Positions 1-7,300 of a DNA stretch of 8,395 nucleotides are shown in pieces. Every line of letters starts with the position of its first letter. Position 1 is the first letter of the stretch. Both the position numbers and the translations under genes were made by a program. The stretch is from Candidatus Omnitrophota bacterium (GTDB taxonomy: Bacteria > Omnitrophota > Omnitrophia > Omnitrophales > Aquincolibacteriaceae), in assembly GCA_023246985.1 (NCBI GenBank), contig JAHFHJ010000045.1, positions 2,050 to 10,444 of the forward strand. The letters are read 5' to 3'. Under the pieces are notes generated by a model. It ran no database searches and was not told the DNA's origin. It saw only the letters and a program-made list of their open reading frames with translations.

Positions 1-1388
1 GCGTCCGCCTGCCCCATTTTCATGAGGTCACTCTCAAAAACCACACGGTCTGTTTTAGCGAAGTTGTCGGGGAAATAGATCTTTTTGAAATATTCCGCTT
101 CTTCGAGGATCGCCCCCCTTTGGCTTAGTGACGCGGCCTTGTATTGTTCATAATTTTTTTCAAATTCCGCATCGTGGCGGAATGTCTTGAAAAGAGAGTC
201 CAGGAAATGATCTATGATGACTTCGGATGCCGGAACATTCGGCATGGAAAGGATGGGATCATGAAGCCGGACCCGGCTCACCCCCCTCCTGAGCAATTCA
301 TGAAGGATATCAACGCTGGAGGCTTCCCGCATATCATCGGTATGGGGCTTGAAGGGCATGCCAAGCATGATAATGTTTTTGTTTTCCAATGGACGCGCCG
401 CATTCGGAAATTCCGTAATCTTCCGGACAGCTTTCTCAACAATAAGTTTTTTATAATAATCATTGAGACCCGTAGCGATTGCGATCAGCGGCAGTTTATG
501 ACCCGTCGATTTTTTCGAGTTGAAATCAAGCGCCAAAACATCCTTCGGAAAACAGGACCCGCCGTAACCCGCACCGGGAAAAAGAAACGCGTTTGGCCCG
601 ATCCGCTCGTCCGCACGAAGAGCACTTCTGACCTCCATGAAATCTGCATCGTCCCGTTCGGCCATGGCCGCAAAAAGATTGGAAAGCGTGATTGAAAGCG
701 CGAGAAAGCTGTTCGCCAGGTACTTGATGATCGTCGAGCTCGCGGTGTCCGTCAGCAGCACGGTATGCGGGTGCTTGACCATCAGAGGATACCAAAGCTC
801 CAGAATTTCTTTCTCCGCGCGTCTCCGGTCTTCGGGGCTCAGCGCCGCATCAAAACCGAGGACGGTCCTGTCCGGTTTTGTCACGTCCTCGATCGCCTGG
901 CCTTCGCGCAAAAATTCGGGATTGCTGACGAGCGCATAATTTTTCCCAAGCGTAAGTCCTTTGGCCTTCAAAGTATCATTCATCAGTTTGAATGTATCCG
1001 GCGTCACCGTGGATTTGACGACAATCGCCTTGAATCCGCCGTGGTTTAAGATCACGTCCCCAACGTCTGCCGAGGCCTTTACGATAGATGAAAGGTCCAC
1101 CTCTCCGGTCTCCTGGGAAGGCGTTCCAATCGTAAGATACACAACGGAAGAATTTTTGATCGCGTTTTCCAGATCCGTGGAAAAAAAGATTAGCCCTTTT
1201 TCCTTATCGGCAATGATCATTTCCATGAGGCCGCGCTCGTAGATCGGGACCTCGGTTTTCGGTCCGTTCAGGGCATCCATTTCCTTCTGCTTGGCCTTGA
1301 TATCCACGACATGGACCTCGTGGCCCATGGCGGCAAGATTGGCCGCGGTCATAAGTCCAACATAACCGCCGCCGATCACCGTAACATT
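1..1388 (-). other. Domain: UDP-glucose 6-dehydrogenase (UGDH), C-terminal end outside window
   Basis: Residues 2336-2797. UGDH oxidises UDP-glucose to UDP-glucuronate with two NAD+, supplying precursors for capsule, exopolysaccharide or envelope glycans. The NAD-binding motif is VIGGGYVG (Gly2341, Gly2343, Gly2346), ending its second strand in VHVVD. Substrate and catalytic motifs follow: VKSTVTPDT, NPEFLREG (Glu2493), IIKYLAN with Lys2557 and Asn2561 at the family spacing, and GGSCFPKD with the nucleophile Cys2614, Lys2617 and Asp2618. The C-terminal domain shows MPFKPHTDDMRE and HDP, then a longish loop (HFLDSLFKTFRHDAEF...) before the window ends at GQAD, just short of the last strands and the usual terminal GR motif. 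All catalytic residues are present, so it should be active. Most of the family are stand-alone proteins of about 400-470 residues; here it is the tail of a giant protein. Confidence 0.95.
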
Positions 1389-4300
1389 TTTCTTTTGAAG
1401 TGCCGGGGGGCCCTGTTGTCCCGCCCATTCGCGAAGGGCTTCTTCATAACCTTTAACGTCCCGAATGACCGTACTGTCGCTGAGGCGGTCACCGGTTTCA
1501 CTGTCCAGCGAGGGCCCTAAAGGCAGTCTTCCGACGCCGAAAAGATTTATTTTGGCCTTTCTCATATCCTCCAATCCGTAAAGATGGGTGCCGTCCGCCC
1601 GCAATCCAAAAAGGTTCATCCCGTCAAGGAGCAGTTTACCGTTCAGTGCCTTTGCAAGCTTCGGGATGTCGATCTCTTTAAGGGCTTGATTGGAATCCGT
1701 CGGAATGATCGCCAGATCAGCCGATTGAATCGCGGAATAAAGATCCCGAACGAATTCGAATCGTACGGACTTGAGACGCGGGATTTCTTTGCTCTTCGTC
1801 TCCACCCATTTTTTAAATGCTTTTTCCACGGCAGGTTCCGGGATATAAAATTCGCTGACCCCGTGGTGGATCACTAACTGCTTGATCAAAAGGAGTGCTG
1901 GTGAGTCCGTGATCTGGCCGCTTGGGGAGCGATCACCCACGCTTAAAAGCGCCACTTTTTTCCCATGAAGAGCGCCGCCGACCTTTTCGTATTCCCTTGC
2001 GATAAGTTTGTAAAAATCCATGATGTTCTTCGAGTTTGCGTTGAGAATGTTCTTCAGCACAAAGAGCAATTGTAATTCCTGAGGAAGTTCTTTAAGAATT
2101 TCTGAAAAATCGACGCCTTTTTCGAGTTCCGTAACGGCCGCGGTGACCTTCGCTTCCGTAAGATCCCGGTGCTCCTTATCGCTCTTCCCTTCCAATTTTA
2201 CGGTCGCTTTATAAAGCCTTTGCGCGTAGATCCACTTAAGATAGACATAAAGCCTTCCGCCGAATCCGAGCGACGGATTCGTAAAAAGAGTGCGTATCCT
2301 TTGATCAAGGCCCGCCCCGAATGCCGCGGCGCTCAAATCCGCTCCATAGGCGCGCGCAAGTTCAGCGATATCGTTAAAGTGCGCCAGTTTGGCTCCGAGG
2401 TAAATCAGGAGCATTTCTTTGGCCATTTCGGCGCTGCGGATATTCATATACTGGATTTTCTTTCCCTGAGAAACATTTTCATAAACAGGGTCCAGGATCG
2501 CCTTGGTCTTATTTTGGAAATCCCGGCTTTTGTCGGTCATGAGGCCGAAGACGACGATCGGTTCGATCGTTTTTCCGGTCTGTGTTTCTTGATAGCTGAA
2601 GTCCGGCTGGAAGACAATATCAAAATCGAAATCGTCGTTCGCCGGAGGTTTAGCATTCCATTTGATCGTGTCATAGATTGATTGAGAGATCCCGGGATCA
2701 ACCATGCCGCGCAGGATGAAGATTTTCCGTTCCCGGGGTTTATGCAACCTGGCTTCATCCTTACGAACTTGCTTAAGCGCCGGGGCTATTTTACTCCTGG
2801 CGATTTCAAGCAGGTTATTTTCATAAGCGCTGTAATCGTGCTTGGCTTCCATGAGCAGAGGCCAATAGATAATTTGATGGGCCGCTATCTGCTCTGCCAT
2901 AGCGCCGATACTCATACTGCCGTCAATGGAGGTCACGGCGTGGTTGTCCCTGCGCAGTTTGCTGACGATTTTTTCCACATCGATTTGCTCCGCACCGCCG
3001 ATCCCGTCAATAACGGAGGATGACCCCTTTGCATCCTCCCGCATCTCCGAACGGGCAGTGCCCTGCGAGATAGGAATTATTTCCAGAATTTGGAAATGAT
3101 CAGGCGGTTCTTGCAGTACATTGGGATTCTCTGGCTTTTCGATCGGAACTCCGATGGACCACTTTTCACGATGAAGTTTTTCTCCGGAATGTTCCAGAGG
3201 ATAAAGTACGCCCGTAATCGCATTACGAATCCGGTATTGGACTTCTTTGGAATCGCGGATGCCGAGATTGGAAACGTCGATCAGCCGGAACCAGGCCTTA
3301 CCGTCTTCCGGCCGATAAGGCATTCTCGGAAAGTGAATCGGGACGATCACGCGAGGCGTGTTCTCGCCGGCAATGCCCCTTGAGATCACGAGGGCGCTTT
3401 CGCGATCCACCCGGTGGAACCAGATCTGCCCTTCCGTGAAAAGCTTCGAAAAACCCGGCTGCAAGAACACTTGTTTTAATTTTTCATATACCTCAGCATT
3501 CCAGTCCTTTATTGAATCAAGCAACACTGGCGAAAGGACCGCCACAAATGCCATAACGGAAGGAATGCCGTTCGTTCCGAACCGGGCCACAGCATCCGCT
3601 TTGGACAGACCGGCAACGCCCAGGAGGGCCTGGGTCAATGCTGCCTGATCCTCAAGCGATTCCTTGACCTTTTGAAAAAGAAGCTGCGTAATGGCCTTCC
3701 CTTCGCTTACGATCTGGCCCTTCGTAAGGGCTTCAAGGTAAGATACCACTTCGTTCTGGATCCGTTTTTTCAGCTCGTCGGATTTTTTCCCGGTATCCGT
3801 CAAACGGAGGATCTGGACCCCCGGATAAGGGATTCCGACCGGAACCATCTCCGCGGCTTTCCAGAGAGGATATTTCCCGGAGGCTTCATTCGTGATTACA
3901 TCCCGGACCTGGACAATATGCGAATCGTCAGCCGCGAGTTCTTCGCCGACGGCATAGGCTATCGCCTTGGTCCCGTAAAGGGCGCCCCAAGCCTTATCGG
4001 TCCTGCCAGCAGAAAAAACATACTCCCCAAGATTCAGCACCACGATCACGCGCTCCCCGTCGAAATCCACCGCGTAACCGCGGATCTTGCGGGCGATATT
4101 TTCAAAAGGTATACTGTGTTCCTCGAGATAATACGCAAGATTTTCGCGAACCATAGGGTTCTCGAGCCAAGCATCGAGGCTCCGATCCCGGGTCGTCACG
4201 TACTGTTTCAGGATTCGGAATGAAACTTCGGCAGTAAGGCGGTCGATGATTTCAAGCGCCTTGAGATTTGCCTCGACTTTTTTGAGAACATTTGGGGTCT

Positions 4301-7300
4301 TTTTCGCGAGATCGGAAAGTTCTCGAACCTTATGGACCACGGGACCGAGCGATGCGTCGGCCTCTTTGAAGAATGCTTCCAGATAATCGAAGATATCCCC
4401 TCGTTCGTTCCTCATGGCGTGATGAGCAATGCTGTTGAAACATTCTCGCCCTCGTATTCTAAGCTGGTGAAAACCTTCCATGAATCCGAGGATTCCGCGC
4501 GCCCGGCTTTGCGGCATGGACGTGTACGCCCATGTGAATTCCGGCTGCCAAGGATTGGCCAGGGTTCGACTCAGGAAGGCAGTCGCGCGCTCAATCGGGA
4601 TCTCAAGCCCCTCAAAAAATTTATCCTCTTCGTTCAGATCGCGGATCGCCTGCTCCCACAGTTGTTTGTGCGCGAAAGCCTGTCCCCTGGTTATATCCAC
4701 TTTGGGGGTCGAATCGAGGACGCTGAACTGAAGCTCGCGGCGGCTCACCGGATCGACCGTCCGGGCGCTCAGGTCATAGAGCGCTTGGGTCAGTGAAGAC
4801 GCGGCGGGACGGCGTCCCCCGCCCTGTTGAGTGCTGAATTCCGCCTGGCTGTACTCGATCAAAAAGCCGTTTGTGATTTTCCATTTCCCGAAGCGGAGAT
4901 TCTCGACCAGGTTATTGTGCGTGATTCCGTCTTTGAAGACGTCTTTTTCCTCACCGGTCGTGGTATCAAGGATCGTAAAAAGTTCCGGGTCCGCGCCGCC
5001 CCACACGCCGATCAATGCTGCCATGTTCGTCATGGCTTTCATCATGCTGGTGCCTGATGCCTCGAGGGATTCATCGGACAACATAACCGAGGCGCTGACC
5101 CCCTGGAAAATGATCGGAGCGATATAGTTATTGTAGTCATCGATCGTAACGAACCGGTCCTCAAGCCCGAGTTTTTTGATCAGCTGCTGAATCTCAAGGA
5201 ACATCGCATGGGCTTCCGATCCGAATTCACGGCCTCCTAGAATGACTTTGAGAGCGTGTTTCTTGAAATAAGCAAGCGCCACGGGATCGCTTTCAAGTTT
5301 CTTCAGGATCTCAAGCCATTTGTCCGGACCTTTATAGGAAACCTGGCGGCGGACGTTCGAAATAATGGGATCTTTCAGTAGAAGCTCTTTAAGAAAAATG
5401 AGATCCGCATTCTCCGAAAGGCTGGCCCAAGCCGCGGGATTCGCAACCGACCACTCGATCGCTTTTCGAAACTCTTCGATGAATTTTCGGTCCTCGAGGA
5501 TCTCGGCACCTGTTTTTTCTTTGAAAGCTTTGACGATCTTGTCAAACCACAGGGGCTGGTCCTGGTCTTCTTTCAACCAAAAGAGAAGTTCGAGCACATG
5601 GATTGACTTCACGAACTCAGCCTCTTGTTTGAATTCTTCGAAAAGAATTTTATGCTCGGACGCTTTGAGAGCCTTGAAGAATTCCACATCGCTTGTATCA
5701 GAAGCCAGACCAAGCGCTTCTCTATAATGACGGATCAGGTCCCGGAGGATGGGCGACTGCCACTGCTCAATCAGAACTCCGTTCGTGCTTCGGACGCCGT
5801 CCACATTAAAACTTTTCAGCTTATGAACGTGGGAGCTCATGATGTCCTCCACGAGTTTCGGGGTGTGCTCATAAAGCCCGACGCCCGTGATGATTCGCGA
5901 AGAGATCCCGGCCGCGCCCGCGATATCGATCTTCCCGTCACGGACCAGGGTCTTCCGCTGCATTTCGGGATATCCCAGCATTTCGAACGATGTTTCGTCC
6001 GGCATATAAAGCCCGGGACGGAACACCGTATGATTGACATGGTTGTGGACGGCACGAGGCAATAGCGGGGTCGGCGTGCTGACAAAAACCTCGTTATCCA
6101 CAAAGAGAATCTTGTCCTTGATCACACCTTTTTCCTGAAGTTTCAGCACCAAATGTTGGCGGGCCCATCCGTAAACGGCCATATGCACATCGCGCCACAG
6201 ATTCGGATGCCCGTAAGGAGTATCGGGATAGACCTCGTCAAAAATCCGGACCGGCTCGCCTTCGTCGTTTCGGAACCAGGCACTGATATAATAATTTGGA
6301 ACCCCTTCAAAATAAGTTTCGGTGGGATAGACGTCTACATGGATCTTCTTGCTGATGATCTGGCGCGCCTTACGAGCTAGATCCCGGTAATCAGCAAAAC
6401 CCTCCCTTGCGGCCCAAGCCTCTTCGGAAGCGGCCTTTTGACGGAAATCGTCGCCGGTCGCCAGATCGAAGGAGACCCCGAGACTCCTGTTTTGTGTCAG
6501 AACGCTCCTGAGATAATCTCCAAGCGTTACCTTGCCGTCGCGCACTTCCGGCGGAAGGCTCTTCGCGTACGGTTCACCTTTGATGCGCTCGTAGATCACG
6601 TTGATCGCGACCACATCCTTGATCTTTTTTTTCTGAGAACCGAAATTTTTCGCCCAGGCCGGAAAGAGGTCGTGCATCAGAGCGCCTAATCCTCCTGTCA
6701 GCGTCGTTGCGGCCACCATCCCGACGAACCGCCGAATCATGGAAGGAAGAAGGTGGGGGAATTGCGCGCTTAATTTTCTGCGAAGCGCTTCAAGAATACC
6801 GCGATCCAAACCGGCCTCAAGTTGGCAGCTGACAACGGTATAAGCATCCAGTTCGTTCGTCTTTGCCGTTCGAATCTCGAAGCGAGCTTCTGAGTCTTTG
6901 GGAGACAGGACAAGGATATGGTATTCCCAAGGGTTGAGACCGATGCCGGAATCCAGGTCAAAGGATTGGCCTGTGATCAGATCTTGCCACTTGTATTTTC
7001 CGGCATCCCGTTCCGGGATCCCCCACTCTTTCCAATCCGCCGAATAACGAAATCCGCCCGTCACCGGCGAGTAATTCGCCACCACAAGCGCGTTCTGATC
7101 GCCCAACTTCCTTTGGACCGCAAACAAATGACGCGACATCCAAAGATCTCGGGACGGATCTTTGGCTGATAATTTTTTGACTCCCCCCATTCTGTAAAGC
7201 GCAGTCTTCGTTTTCTGAATCAACTCGCGATATTTCGCTTCATGGACCGGATCGGCCGTTTCCTCAACATTGGCGGGGCGAAGCCAGTTCGCATTTGATT

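Noticed and set aside
144..695. 183-codon open frame on the plus strand
   Set aside because: It lies antisense to the UGDH catalytic core (GGSCFPKD region); its translation is basic, low in recognisable motifs and has no family resemblance. It is a shadow of the coding strand.
1563..1580. Internal start at Met2277 with a GGAGG just upstream on the minus strand
   Set aside because: The spacing to the ATG is only 2 bases, and the start would fall inside the last strands of the pseudo-UGDH C-terminal domain, leaving a useless ~60-residue leader before the active UGDH.
2169..2681. 170-codon open frame on the plus strand
   Set aside because: Antisense to the pseudo-UGDH domain, whose fold motifs are clear on the minus strand.
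1510..3014. Reading the degenerate UGDH as a broken gene (frameshift or sequencing damage)
   Set aside because: The frame stays open for about 500 codons and conserved C-terminal motifs persist, so it reads as a diverged domain rather than decay.
3550..3595. Hydrophobic segment VMAFVAVLSPVLL as a membrane helix
   Set aside because: Only about 13 residues, interrupted by Ser-Pro and flanked by ordinary soluble helices.
3672..4223. 183-codon open frame on the plus strand
   Set aside because: Antisense to the first orphan beta unit in the continuous minus-strand frame; no recognisable domain.
4332..4796. 154-codon open frame on the plus strand
   Set aside because: Overlaps the helical region of the giant ORF and shows no motif; the minus-strand frame continues without interruption on both sides.
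6675..6741. Hydrophobic stretch FVGMVAATTLTGGLGALM as a membrane helix
   Set aside because: It contains the GGLG motif of the GT35 N-terminus and several glycines and threonines; better explained as a buried phosphorylase segment.
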